A stretch of DNA of 64,000 nt from Helicostylum pulchrum. Its lineage: Eukaryota; Mucoromycota; Mucoromycetes; Mucorales; Mucoraceae. Every line of letters starts with the position of its first letter. Position 1 is the first letter of the stretch. The stretch is taken from positions 454,361-518,360 of the forward strand of contig JAIXMO010000018.1 of NCBI GenBank assembly GCA_025677825.1. The letters run 5' to 3'. The notes beneath the pieces are model-generated. The model saw nothing but the letters and a program-made list of their open reading frames with translations. It made no database searches and was not told the origin of the DNA. A program made the translations under genes and the position numbers. Of the stretch, positions 34,490 to 45,827 are shown in pieces.

Positions 34490-35161
34490 ATGTTTGAGCC
34501 AACTATAAAGTATAGAAGAGTCAATGACCCACCAAAAGACATTTCACACTCATTAAACGAGCTGAGCATTACTAATGACGAAGCAGCCAAAAGTAACAAA
34601 GCCGCAGAGACTGCTGTCAAGGACAATAATATAGCAACACAGCCTACTGCTAAAGCTACAGAGGTTGATAAGGTAACCAAATTCGAGCCAAGGATAGCAG
34701 AGATCGCTAAGACAACCAAATTCGAGCCACAAATAGAAGAGGTAGAACAACCGTTACCGACCTCAAATGATACAAAAATAGATGATACCGTAAAAGCCGA
34801 ACCGGCTCTTAAAGAAGTACCTGCGTCAGTTCCTGAATACACATTTGAAGAAGAAGAAGAAGATGGCTCAATTGAAGTGGATCCAAAGGACAAGGAGCGT
34901 ATTATAGTGACACTTTCTACTGGTAAACAATTCTCTGCGGATAGGTATTGCCCTCATGCAGGTGCAGATCTTTCTTATCATGGTAGGGTGAGCGAACACG
35001 ATTACCCTCCTGAAATTGGACCTGTCTTGATGTGTCCTATCCATTATTGGGAATTTGCATTGGAGAAGGAAGGTAAAGGCGGTAGTGGATGGGCCACTAT
35101 TAATGCTTGTCCGATTGAGGTTGCCGAAAAATGTGCTTCTGATAAAAAAATAGACTGGTGA
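34490..35161 (+). CDS. Rieske [2Fe-2S] domain protein
   Basis: A single coding exon of 223 residues. The C-terminal third (about 135-215) is a Rieske fold: RYCPHAGADL supplies Cys-x-His and LMCPIHYWEF supplies Cys-x2-His, the four ligands of a [2Fe-2S] cluster. The first 130 residues are Ala/Lys/Glu/Thr-rich and probably disordered, with two near-identical TKFEP words (residues about 64 and 80) and an acidic run (EEEEEDG). There is no membrane helix or twin-Arg leader, so it is not the bc1-complex Rieske protein. Its fold resembles ferredoxin-like or RFESD-type soluble Rieske proteins. Partner and role are unknown. Confidence 0.85.
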   Translation: MFEPTIKYRRVNDPPKDISHSLNELSITNDEAAKSNKAAETAVKDNNIATQPTAKATEVDKVTKFEPRIAEIAKTTKFEPQIEEVEQPLPTSNDTKIDDTVKAEPALKEVPASVPEYTFEEEEEDGSIEVDPKDKERIIVTLSTGKQFSADRYCPHAGADLSYHGRVSEHDYPPEIGPVLMCPIHYWEFALEKEGKGGSGWATINACPIEVAEKCASDKKIDW

Positions 35162-35480
35162 ATAATTTTATAGATTATCTACCACATCTAGAAAAAAAAA
35201 AAAAAAGTCCCGAGAATAAAATCCTTTTTGATATCCTTTATTAATCAAGTCTCGAAATTCTAGTATGCATTACATTAGTGCAAGTAGTTATTTGTTTATT
35301 TATGTTAAATGTGATAAATTTTTAGTTGGTGATTTTTTTTATTATTAAGAATAAATTTTTATGCGTTGATTGGGGGAAAAAAAAGTATATACATATACAG
35401 ACACAAATAAAAAGAGAAAAGGGAAATAGAAAGATATGTACATGAAAGAAATCAAATAAAAAGGGGAAATATACATCAAA
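35162..35480. other. Convergent 3' flanks
   Basis: AT-rich 3' regions between the plus-strand Rieske gene and the minus-strand acetyltransferase. It includes an A-run (35193-35206). No gene. Confidence 0.5.
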
Positions 35481-36295
35481 TTAGAGAGAGTTATCAGAAT
35501 CACGTCTTCCAGGCCGAATACGAAGACGTTGCGGGGTTCCATTAGAGACTGGTGTACGGACCATAAGAGCAACCGGGAGATCTGATCTGTCGGCAATAAA
35601 CACAGTTGCTTGAACCACAAAGCCAAAGTTTTCAAAGAAGTTAACACTAGGGGGATCAATAGCTTCAACATACACGGGATATTTAGCATCGTCCGCTTTA
35701 TCCAACACAAATTGCACCAAGGCATGGCCGTACCCTTTATGTTGTTCATGAGGCAGCACGCCAATATAACCAATGGTGATATAATGAGGATACCTCGACA
35801 TCACCTTGCGCTTCGTTTTATCACAGGAGGCACCAACTTTAGTTACTGCTCGTAATGCAGATGTCCAACCAATTAACCTAGCTAATTTAGCTGTGCTAAG
35901 AATACGAGGCCAAGAGAGTCCATTGGTGTTATTTGTCCAGGTAAGTACACCCTTACACCCTTCGACTTGAATGGCGAAATCTCGGCTTTGAAGTGACGCT
36001 TGATTAATCATACTTTTAAAAAGTGTGGATAGAAATTCTTCATGCTTCTTTTGGTCTAGGCCGCGAACACACCATCCCATGATAGAGTTCTTTAAATAGG
36101 CTTCGGTCAACGAACAGGCAGCTTCTTTAAACGCACCTAATTATTAAATGTGTTGGTATAAATTATATTGCGTTTTATTGGGTATTTTTTACCTTTAATA
36201 ACAGGGCGAACATTGACTGTGTGATGGCTTAAGTTGACAGTGATTTTACGACTTATATGTCTATCTTCTTCAATTGCGGATGCGGTCAAGGACAT
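35481..36295 (-). CDS. GNAT-family N-acetyltransferase
   Basis: GNAT enzymes transfer acetyl from acetyl-CoA to amines. Two exons (36295 to about 36193, and about 36136-35481) give about 250 residues. The core motif A is YITIGYIGVLPHEQHKGYGHALVQFVLDKA, containing the Q/R-x2-G-x-G/A pyrophosphate-binding loop (HKGYGHA). The last strands are YVEAIDPPSVNFFENFGF, a typical motif B (E...NFFENFGF). The N-terminal half (GWCVRGLDQKKHEEFLSTLF and following) matches the layout of fungal GNATs of unknown substrate. No transit or signal peptide is visible. Substrate cannot be assigned. Confidence 0.85.
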
Positions 36296-38061
36296 TTTTT
36301 TTTTTTCGTTTGTAGAAAATATATATATGATCGGGAATAGTAAAAAAAATAAAAACGAAATGAAATGAAATTTTATACTTTTTATATAAAGGGTTTGCGG
36401 AGATCACAGGGAAAATAAGTAGAGTTGACGAAACTGTTGGCTGTTTCTAAAATTTTTCATGAGTAAATCATAACCTAACAGATGTTCCTTCCCTTTTCTA
36501 TATAAGAAGAGTGGGTTGGCTCCGTTTAAAAAAGCCCAAGAGATTTCGTTTCGGTTGTTTCTGCGGTCCATCGACAAGAATAAAAACTTGTAATTAAGAT
36601 AGAGGGTGATGGTAAATTTTTATTTCGCATTAGAGATAAATGTTTGGAAATCTTATACAATATGTTTGGCGTTGAAAAAAGAACTATCTGGTTAAAGAAT
36701 AGTGTAATCGAGTAATTGGGTAAGTAAAAAAAAATAAATAAAAATAAAAATAAAAAAAAAAGAACAATCAGTTAAAAATCTAGACACTTTTGATTAGAAA
36801 CCTTATCTATCATAAAAAGCAAATACAAGATACAGCAAATAAACATTAACAAACAACAGTTCTAAAAGAATGCACTCTTTTCTCACAAAAAAAAAAAAAA
36901 AACGTGTTACTAGTATTTTGAGCCTAGTATTTTAAACCTTCCGTTAAAAAAAAATTCACGATTTATGAAAAATTGAAACTTGCATTTTCGGTGATGAAAT
37001 GATATTGAATCAGTAGGAAACATATTTTTTACTCCCTGTGACAAAACGCCCTTGATCGAGTTACGTCTAGATGCATTCTGATGACAGATGATAAAAACTA
37101 AGTGTTATAAATGACGATTTTCAACTATGCCGAGACAAATCTCTTTTTCAAGGCTCCGAGTTGTTGAAACCCTTCAAAACAAAAAGGCTGTTTCTATTTT
37201 TAAATATAATCGTTTTTTGATAAAAAGGGGTGTTACTTCTTTTTTACCAGCGGAAAAAATCTGCCAAGAGGGAAAAAAAAAGCCTTGTAAGAATAACGAG
37301 CTAAAAAAAAAAAAAAAAGTAACTAAATGTACTTTTTGCATTAAATATGTATGCAATGTTTAGTTATTGATCTGTGCATTTAAACTCATCTTTTTTGGGA
37401 AACGCATACCGAAACCCCCAAACACGCTTTCTTTTAATAAAGTTACGGGTAGTTACATAATCTCTAAAATGTTAAGATACGCTGTGAGGCATAAATAATA
37501 GAGATAGCGTACCTTTGCGTTTCAATCTATACCATTCGCGGTAAAAACGCTCTTATCGTAGATGATACATCGATAGTTGTTCTTGGTAAATGATACAGAA
37601 CAAATGTTTTCATTACGCTGATAATCTAAAACTGGGCACATTTTACTTTTAAAAATGACACAATAGTTAGAAATGCCTATAATTACGTAACAGACATTTA
37701 ATGGATTTACTGTATTAGAAAGACTTGTATATCATATGGCGATCATAGAATAAAAATCATTTATTTAAACACGTACGGTTGTACGTGAAATACATCTAAA
37801 CGCAATAAAAAAACTAGCTATAGTTCTCACGGCACCAATTTGCATAGTGTTAAATACCAATTCTTCCTCTACTTCTTCACCAGCACTATTATTCAATTGT
37901 TCTTTTAAAATGATATCAGTAATCCAGTCATCATTACTTGTTTTAGGGGGGGGGGGAGGTTTCTTCAGTTATATTGGCCGTTTTGTTGATGTCGTGATCA
38001 GATCGTCCCTCCTCAATTGATATTTTTTAAAGGTGCTAAAATTAAAGTAGTGCCTTGATGG
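36296..38061. other. Gene-free stretch
   Basis: Upstream region of the acetyltransferase, then AT-rich sequence with A-runs (36738-36765, 36886-36901). Short frames at 37127-37363 and its antisense are Lys/Phe-rich low complexity. I see no gene. Confidence 0.45.
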
Positions 38062-39262
38062 TTAGTATATGTAATGTATTATAAAACAGCGTTTATCTTG
38101 AAAGGTACCTTGATCAGGGAAAAGACCTTTAACCAAACCTACTATGCAACCGTTCCTTAGTTGCTTTTTCGCTGCAAGAAACTGCTTTTTCGTTGTAGGA
38201 AACTGAAACTTCAAAGTATCCTCAGCAACATAGAGGCCATTGTCTTTCAATTTCAGAACAGACAATACCGCCTTGAAACCCATAATCTGCAAATACGGTA
38301 CTTTGATATTCTTGATATCATCTTCATTGAGGTAAGAGCCAACCTTTATAATCTCATTGAGGCAAGCTTTTGCACCCAAAGCTAGTTTAATTGCTTTCGA
38401 TTGGGTATCACCCTCTATTACATATTACGCTTAGAATTATTGTGGATGTATGCCCTTTATTATTTTTGAAATTGAACTTACCAATGTATGAAGAGGTGCT
38501 CATTATCACCGAAGAATGTTTCTAATATAATAGACCGGAATTTCACTATATAATCTTCCTCCGAATACATGTTGATTCTGCCTGCGTGGAACACGAAACT
38601 ATTTTTTTAGGCATATTAAGGCTAAGGAAAGGGAATCATAAATAAACCGTTAGTCTTTTGATGCAAATAATGAGTGGGAGCTTACTTACATGAACGTTTT
38701 TCTTAGGGGCCACAGCCTAAATTTTTCAGGCCACAGGTAGTGTACATAGGCTATGTTTGGTAATTGCGCTATCTTTTTTTAAATAAAGCAAGAAAGTAAG
38801 GCACCCATTCCATACCTACGGTTAGGTTTCTAAACTTTGAAAAAGATACGTGGATTAGAATGAGACAAAAACAAATCCGTGACATTTTTCTGGGGGGGGG
38901 GTGTACACATACCTTTATAACACTGGGTTAAAACCAAAAAAAAAAGCAGAATATAATAACTGAGCGGGTTTCATGGCTTTGCACTAGCTTATGCCAGGCG
39001 GTTGCTTTAACAAGAACTGTGCGCTTTTGTTCGAAGATAGAGAAGATAAAGATACTAAAAAAAAACGAAGAGCAATAAATATAAATTCCTTTAAAAAGTG
39101 CACATATAAAAAAAAAGTTACAGATGGTGGTATGCGTTGTACTTTAGTGAAAAAGGGAAATAAAAGTGATTTATCTATTTACTATAAAAAAATGGCTGAA
39201 TAAATACATCTTGCGCTGATAAAATGGGCGGTCACTTTTGACTGATGTGATCTATTTAATCA
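38062..39262 (-). pseudogene. Family-M copy, motif to C-terminus
   Basis: On the minus strand the motif lies at 39262-39206 (TAAATAGATCACATCAGTCA, then GTGACCGCCCATTTTATCA). The first exon remnant at about 39030-38965 encodes QKRTVLVKATAWHK. The C-terminal module at 38379-38062 reads ACLNEIIKVGSYLNED, IKVPYLQIMGFKAVLSVLKL and NGLYVAEDTLKFQFPTT. The part 39262-38890 is homologous over its length to 22550-22205. IKVPYLQIMG matches VKIPIFQALG at 62700-62720. The order motif, first exon, C-terminus is the same as in the 20880-22550 copy. It is short and lacks most of the middle, so it is probably dead. Confidence 0.55.
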
Positions 39263-39659
39263 TTTTACTTCGTCTCTAAATAATATTTCGTAACGGCTGC
39301 CCAAAACAACCATGTAAGATAAATGCATCAAGCAAATTAGTTAAACTTTCTTGGATACATTTATTATACATACACAGCGTTAACTAAACGTCAGCATCAT
39401 GACTCACGTAGCGCATCATGTTCGTATATGAACGTCATATTAAACTATGCATAAATTAATTTTGTTTTTTATATTACACTAGCCTCAAATAAAAGAAAAT
39501 GCAAAGCGCCTGAAACCACAGTAGTCAAACTGGCGAAAAAAGCGGTCAAGTATGACAGCGAATCATTGTAGGGTGTTAGTTATTTGACAACTACTATATA
39601 TTCATCAACGGCAAAAATGAAATCGATAACCGCATATTTACACAGAAATTGTGGTATAC

Positions 39660-40240
39660 AGCATTTATAAATGATTTTAAATCAAGAAGTGTTAACCAGC
39701 AAAAAAGTTTTTGCCTGATGAATCATGACGTGCTGGATAAGTTTCAAACGAAGAAACATGCTTTTTAAAATACGATTAGAACTGATGGCTACACCGATGA
39801 TGTTATTTTGCATATACCGTCCTAGACAAAGATTTTTTTTTTTTTTTGATGAAGAATATGGGTTCGAGCTTAACGACTTGAAAAGTATCATTGATCCTGC
39901 AGATGGCTTATTCAATGTATATGTGGAAATAGGTTAAGTATTCCAAGGTTGTCTTCGATGATCTTGGAAGAATTTCAACCAGGGAATATTATAACTTGAC
40001 AGGTTCAGTTGCTTACTAGAAGAAAGAGAGACGACATATTCTTGTAAAAGTCCTTCTCTGGAAAAGGTAAGACTCACGCTGCCAAAAAAAATGTCTAATT
40101 TTAAATTACAAGATAAATGTATTTTGCCGGCAAAGTAAAGTTGAACCTTACATTGGCCGTAGTGAATTTAACCATCGGCAGCAAACTTCAAGAATGTAAG
40201 TAGTAGGTTATTGATGATGAAAGAGACATCTGTTTTGTAG
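39660..40240 (+). pseudogene. Second Fanzor/TnpB-like remnant
   Basis: Pieces in changing frames resemble the N-terminal half and RuvC-I region of Fanzor-type proteins: DKFQTKKHAF, then IRTDGYTDDVILHI (about 39770-39815), then ELNDLKSIIDPADGLFNVYV (about 39867-39926), then GRISTREYYNLTGSVAY (about 39963-40014) followed by KKERRHI. IDPADG would take the place of the RuvC-I Asp motif. Frame changes and stops lie between every piece (for example TAG after SVAY). The call rests on recalled motif order in related fungal proteins and needs a profile search. Confidence 0.4.
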
Positions 40241-40540
40241 TTAATTCAAATTAAGGGTTCTATTTTTAGATGCATTATTAAAATATTCAGCACTTCAATA
40301 CAGAGAGAAAGAACAAAATAAAAAGATAAAATACGCCTTCTATTTTTTTTTTTTTGTACGTGTCTTTTTTTTTAATAAAATAAAAACAAACAGCATTTTG
40401 TGAAATAAGCAAAACGACATATTCTTTAGCAGGAGAAAAAGAGTTTAGTAACATAGAAAAAAATAAGCGGTAACTTACACAAGTATAAACAAAGGAAAAG
40501 AAATAATGTTATATGTATATATATATTTTTATAGTTAAGA

Positions 40541-41549
40541 TTAATATCTATCTCTTCTACTACCCATACGATCTCTAGATCTTTCTCTACGAGCATAACC
40601 AGATGAACGATCTTTATAACCCTTTGGACTTCTGCTTCGTGAACGCATACGAGATCTCTTTCTTTCATCTCTAAATCCACTAGGTTTACGATCGCTGTAT
40701 CTATCACGACTAGAAGCACGAGCAGATGCTGAAGGCTTTCGCTCTCTACCACCAAGACCACCACCTAATCTACGAGGTTTCCATCCCTTGACAGTACGAG
40801 CACGTTCAACATCTACCAATATACGACGTCCCAGAATCTTTAAGCCATCTGCATCCTTATATGCAGCTATATAAAACTATTAGTACATACTTACGTTTAA
40901 ATTGGGGGGGGGGGGTTACCTCTCATATCTTTTTCTCTTTCATATTCTATAAAGGCATAACAACGAGATTTTCCTTCTTTATCATGAATAAGGCGTATTT
41001 TCTTAATTTGACCATAGAGCTCAAATTCTCTAGCTAAATCACTTTCTGTTAATTCAGGACTTAAATGAGTAACAAACAAGGTATTGAAAGGATCGCCGTC
41101 AATGTGTTCATCTTTTTCGGGATCATCTAATTTAAATAAAATAAAGCTACTTTTTAGTAAAATATTATACATGTAGTGTGTTAAATGTATACATGTGTAC
41201 ATATATATATATATTACATTGAGCTAATGCAGCTTGTAAAGCTTCTTCTGCCTTCTTCTTTTTTGCTTCAGCCTATTAAATATATTAGTACTTTTTTTTT
41301 CTTTTTTTGTTTAAAAAAAAAAAGAAATGCAAGTGTAAAACAATATACCTTCTCTTTACGCTTTTCTTCCAATGATTTCCAAGGTACATAATCGGCATCG
41401 TAATTTTTTAATTGCGGTACGTAAGACGCGATGCCATCTACAATACATCCAACACGTTTCTCTGGATCTTTATCAAGTGGAGGCGTATAAGGTAAAGGTG
41501 GACGTGGTGCAAATAATTTAAGTAGATTGGGAGGAAGTTTATCTGTCAT
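40541..41549 (-). CDS. U1 snRNP 70 kDa protein
   Basis: U1-70K binds stem-loop I of U1 snRNA and helps recognise 5' splice sites in the nucleus. Four exons on the minus strand give about 300 residues. The N-terminal segment ([20 protein letters not shown]) is the conserved U1-70K arm. It is followed by a charged helix, then the RRM with RNP2 ([17 protein letters not shown]) and RNP1 ([11 protein letters not shown]). [20 protein letters not shown] is a family hallmark after the RRM. The C-terminus is an Arg/Ser/Asp-rich tail ([20 protein letters not shown]). Start codon at 41547-41549, 198 bases from the divergent poly(A) polymerase start. Confidence 0.95.
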
Positions 41550-41747
41550 TTTGGTTTATATGCCTTTTTTTATATATATGAAGTTAAAAAAAACAACAAC
41601 GAAAAAAGGGTTTAAAAAAAAACATTATTTTTTTCTTGACTTTATTTTTTTTTGTGACTTTGCAAAAAAAAAAAAAAAATAGAGAGAAAGAGATTTGATG
41701 ACAACATTCTTTTTTCTTTCTTTCTTTTATAAAAAACAAACAAAAAG
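41550..41747. promoter_or_regulatory. Bidirectional promoter, U1-70K / poly(A) polymerase
   Basis: Only 198 bases separate the start codons of two divergent nuclear RNA-processing genes. The region is almost entirely A- and T-runs (a 16-base A-run around 41665-41680) with CTTTCTTTCTTTC before the polymerase start. No TATA box is obvious. Shared regulation is inference. Confidence 0.6.
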
Positions 41748-43820
41748 ATGACTGAATCGAACAGGTATCTAGGTGTAACAGCACCTTTGGCTCTGGTAGA
41801 TCCGTCGCCAAGAGATTTAGAACTGACAGAAGAACTAGTAAAGACTTTGCAGAGATTTGATGCTTATGAAAATGAAGAAAGAACTCAACAACGGTAAGTT
41901 TTTTATTCTTCTTACATGTATATGGTGACTCATCTTTTTATGAAATAGACGAGAAATTCTTAGATACTTGGAACAGGTAGCTCGGCGTCATATTATGAAT
42001 ATCTGTCAACGAAAAAAGCTACCACTTGAAGACTGTAAAAACGCGGGAGGCAAAGTTTTAACGTATGGTAGTTATAACTTGGGTGTTCATTCTCGAGGTA
42101 ATTTTATTTTTTGTTTTTATTGTGTGGATAAACAATTAAACCTCCCTTTTTTTTAGATGCGGATATTGATACGTTATGTGTTATACCAAGTTTGGTTACG
42201 AGAGAAGAGTTTTTTGATGTCATGTCGAATTACTTGGTTGCCAATCATCGTGTTCACGATCTTAATGTGGTAAAAGATGCATATGTACCCGTAATTAAAT
42301 TTAAATACGATGACATTGCGGTAAGTGATTTACAAATAATTAGTTTGTAAAAAAAAAAAAAAAAAAAAAAGGTTTTAACATGACACTTGTAGATTGATCT
42401 TGTATGTGCAAGGCTTAATACGCCTAAAGTACCTGATGATGTAGACCTGAACGACCCTAATATATTATACGGTTTAGATAATCAATCAATTCGTAGTTTA
42501 AATGGTAATCGAGTCTCAAACGATATTTTAACGCTTGTTCCCAATGTTGATACATTTCGTGTATCGTTAAGATGTATTAAATTATGGGCCAACAAAAGGG
42601 GTATCTATTCAAATGTGGTTGGATTTCTAGGTGGTATTGCTTGGGCACTTTTAGTAGCACGTATCTGTCAACTATATCCTCTCGCCTGTCCTAGTACGAT
42701 CATTAGCAAATTTTTCGGTATATTAATCAAGTGGCAATGGCCATCTCCAGTTATACTTCGAAAAATTGAAGACGATCCTACCAGTTCATTAAAATCTTGG
42801 AACGCTAGAACAAACCCGCACGATCGTTTACATAAGATGCCAGTCATCACACCATCTTACCCGAGTATGTGTTCTACGCATAACGTTACTGCATCTACGT
42901 TTAGAATCATCCTTGGTGAATTCAAAATGGCTTCAGAAACCGTGGATAAAATTATGAATGGAACTGCACCTTGGAATTCATTATTTTCAAATCATACCTT
43001 CTTTCAAAACTATCGTCATTATTTACAAGTGATAGTAAGCAGTGATAGTTCCTCTTATCAATTAAAATGGGCTGGTCTGGTTGAAGCAAAATTACGTCAA
43101 TTTGTTATTAAATTAGAAGCCGTACCTTGTCTTGCTCTAGTTCATCCATTCTCAAAAGGATTTGATTATACGTACAACTGTAAATCAAATGCTGAAGTAT
43201 TTATAGCTACCCGTGGTGTATTACCGTCAAAATGCAGCAAACCGCAATCAAGGCCTGCAGATAAAAAAATTTATACAAAAGTATTTTATATTGGACTTTA
43301 TATTCGAATGAATTCAGGTAAAGTATTTTTTTTTTTTTTGGAAAGTGTTTATTATTTGTTGTATATATATTAGGCATATTCATTTTACAACACGGAACGT
43401 ATCTCTCTCTATCTATAGAATCACGTACAGTCGATCTTAGTAGACCTATTTCGGAATTTACCCATATGGTGAAGAATTGGTCCGATTATAACAAAGCGCA
43501 TATGGGGATAGTTGTTGAAAATCTAGCGAGATCCGAATTACCTTTAGATGTTCGTCCCAGCAGTAGTAGCAAGGCAGCAGTGGCACAAAGAGACTCAGTG
43601 GGACAAAAAGACTCGAAAGTAGGTTTTTAATTTATTTATATTTCTGTTGTAAAGTGAACTAAAAAGTAACATACATTTTTTTATTCATATACTTGAATAT
43701 GCTTAGATTAATACACCAACTAGACCTAACAGTGCTCCTATCTCAAATAACGGTAATACTAATGTAAATAAGAAGATGAAAATGAATGATTTGCCCATAT
43801 TATCTTCACCTGCTTCATAA
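41748..43820 (+). CDS. PAP1: Nuclear poly(A) polymerase
   Basis: It adds poly(A) tails to cleaved pre-mRNA in the nucleus. Seven exons join to about 610 residues. The nucleotidyltransferase core has GGKVLTYGSYNLGVHSRDAD and IDTLCVIPS (the G-S and D-x-D catalytic motif is split by an intron after CGAG). The third Asp is in FKYDDIAIDLVCARL. The central domain has RVSLRCIKLWANKRGIYSN and VGFLGGIAWALLVARICQLY. The RNA-binding domain includes HRMPVITPSYPSMCSTHN-like sequence (here HDRLHKMPVITPSYPSMC). A Ser/Asn-rich tail ends MKMNDLPILSSPAS. A decayed partial copy lies at 11936-12085. Confidence 0.96.
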
Positions 43821-44455
43821 TAGGTATCTCCCTTGTATAGTATCCAATTCAAAACTGAAAAAATGTATTCTCAAACAGAAAGAAAGAAAAAAAAAGGGAA
43901 AAAAAAAGATAAGTTTTTAAAAAAAAAAGAAAAGGAAAAAAACGCATTACAACGTTGGTAATATCACTTATTAGCAATTGGACTCTTTGGGCAACCCTTT
44001 TTTTTTTTCCTTTTTTTATTAGCGTTTCTCTTTTTCTTTCTCTTTTTTTTCTTTCTTTCTTGATGGTTTCTTTTTTTCATTCTCTTTCTCCCTTCCACTC
44101 CCTCTCCTTTATATTGTTTTTCCACCTTCTTTTTTTTTTTTTACTTGTCTTCTCATCATACCAATTCTTTTTTTTTTTTTATATATATTATTATTTTAGT
44201 TGTTAGGTTCATAAGTATATATATTCATATATACGTGTATTTAACTGTGTATATACGGCGTTTCACGTTCGAACATACAGAGTGTTAAAATAAAAAATTA
44301 TTGAACGGCCAATAAAATTCTTTTTAAGATCATCCTTTACCCATCCATGTAATCTGTTACATATGAATTCTGATTTTTGAAGAGAGTAAATAACTCATGA
44401 AGGAATTTTATTTTACGTATATCTTTTTTTTTTTTAGTTACAGCAGTAAGTTGAA
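43821..44455. other. Pyrimidine-rich intergenic region
   Basis: Long T/C-rich stretch (44000-44180) on the plus strand between convergent genes. The apparent open frame there (Phe/Ser/Leu only) is low complexity. No gene. Confidence 0.6.
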
Positions 44456-45687
44456 TTACCATTTCTTGGCTGCAACAAGATAGTGAATATTAACCCAACT
44501 TCTAAAATCTTTACATTCGGCAGAAGCGGCTTTAGTTACTTTATCATATTTTGCTGGACTCATTGACCAGTCTTCGCATACTTTTGGTTTTACTGCATAA
44601 AATAAACGGTCAAGGCTATCCAAGGCAATATCACCAGTTTTACCGTACCAGCCAACTGGTGTAGATCGATGTGATGAATGTATAACTTCTAATTGTTCAT
44701 GTCCCTCTAATATAGTTGACAGTGTAGAAGCGTTTTTTAAATTGATACCTCTTGTCTGTAAAGATACGGCCACTGTATACATGTAATTATATATTTATAG
44801 AGTAATTAAACATAAAGGAATGAATATTTATATATATATAAAAATAGCCTTACGTCGCATCGTCCATATTGACATATTAGGCCCAATATCTTGAAAAACA
44901 CCGCCATTTTCAACTAGTTCAATATAACCACCCGGTTTTGTCACTCTAATCATTTCTGGGATCAAACAATCCCAATCTTTTTGACTGTATCTATATAATG
45001 TGTCATGTTGCGCGACAAAATCAAATGTGTTGTCTGCATAAGGTAATCCTTTAGACATATCTAATACTCGAAAATGACAGTTCTTGGGTGGTAAGGTTAT
45101 TGGGTATATCATTAAATCTACGCCTGTAAAATGAGATCGAGGATAATCTTTTGCCATTCCCATCAGCCACCAACCAGGTCCTGTTCTGTTTTTGGTTTTT
45201 AATATTTCAATTTTTATTTTATTTTTGTTGAATTTCACTTACGATACTTCTAATACTTTAATACCCTTTTTTAGTGACTCTTCTATTGGTGCGAAAAATT
45301 GGGACGCAAATATCGATCTATCACATACAAAATTCAATATTTGCACACACATTTATATTTATAAATAAATAAAGGTACCTAAATAGTAAATAGTTTACTT
45401 GTAAACGTTCAAATTCTTCATCATCGCAAGGCATAAATGATTCATTAGGTTTGTCTGATTGTCGATAATTTCTACCTTCAAGATAGTCAAATTGTTTAAC
45501 GAGGAATTTAGGTTCTATTAAACGTGAATCTTCTGAATAAAGAACTTTACTATAAATGTAAAGGAATCTCGGGGTTAAAAAAGAAAAAGAAAAAAAGAAG
45601 AGGGGATGAAATGTTAAGAAACCTTTTTATTGTTGTACTGCCAGAGCTGCTTTTCGTCTGTGTATTCTTTGACCGAGCAGAAAACAT
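44456..45687 (-). CDS. SAM-dependent methyltransferase
   Basis: A class I methyltransferase of unknown substrate. Five exons on the minus strand assemble to about 340 residues. The start MFSARSKNTQTKSSSGS (45687) splices in frame to KVLYSEDSRLIEPKFLVKQF. Motif I is KVLEVSTGPGWWLMGMA, created by a splice junction between GTATC and ACAGG. Then come FTGVDLMIYP (motif II), YADNTFDFVAQHDTL and MIRVTKPGGYIELVE (motif III type). The C-terminus (WVNIHYLVAAKKW) is typical of fungal Methyltransf_11/25 proteins. It follows the Sel1 gene on the same strand, with 140 bases between its start and that gene's stop. Confidence 0.82.
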
Positions 45688-45692
45688 GAGAA

Positions 45693-45723
<31 letters not shown>

Positions 45724-45827
45724 GTATTATAAAGAAAACAGAAAAAAAGTAAAAAGGCAAAAAAAAAAAAGTATGGTAATAAAATAGATTTTTTAAGTGT
45801 GGCAACACAAAGGTTTTTCTTTTTATA

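Noticed and set aside
34426..34893. 155-codon minus frame
   Set aside because: Antisense to the Rieske gene's Ala/Lys/Glu-rich arm, giving Ser/Leu-rich shadow sequence.
43955..44206. 83-codon Phe/Ser/Leu frame
   Set aside because: Pure pyrimidine-tract translation with no coding character.
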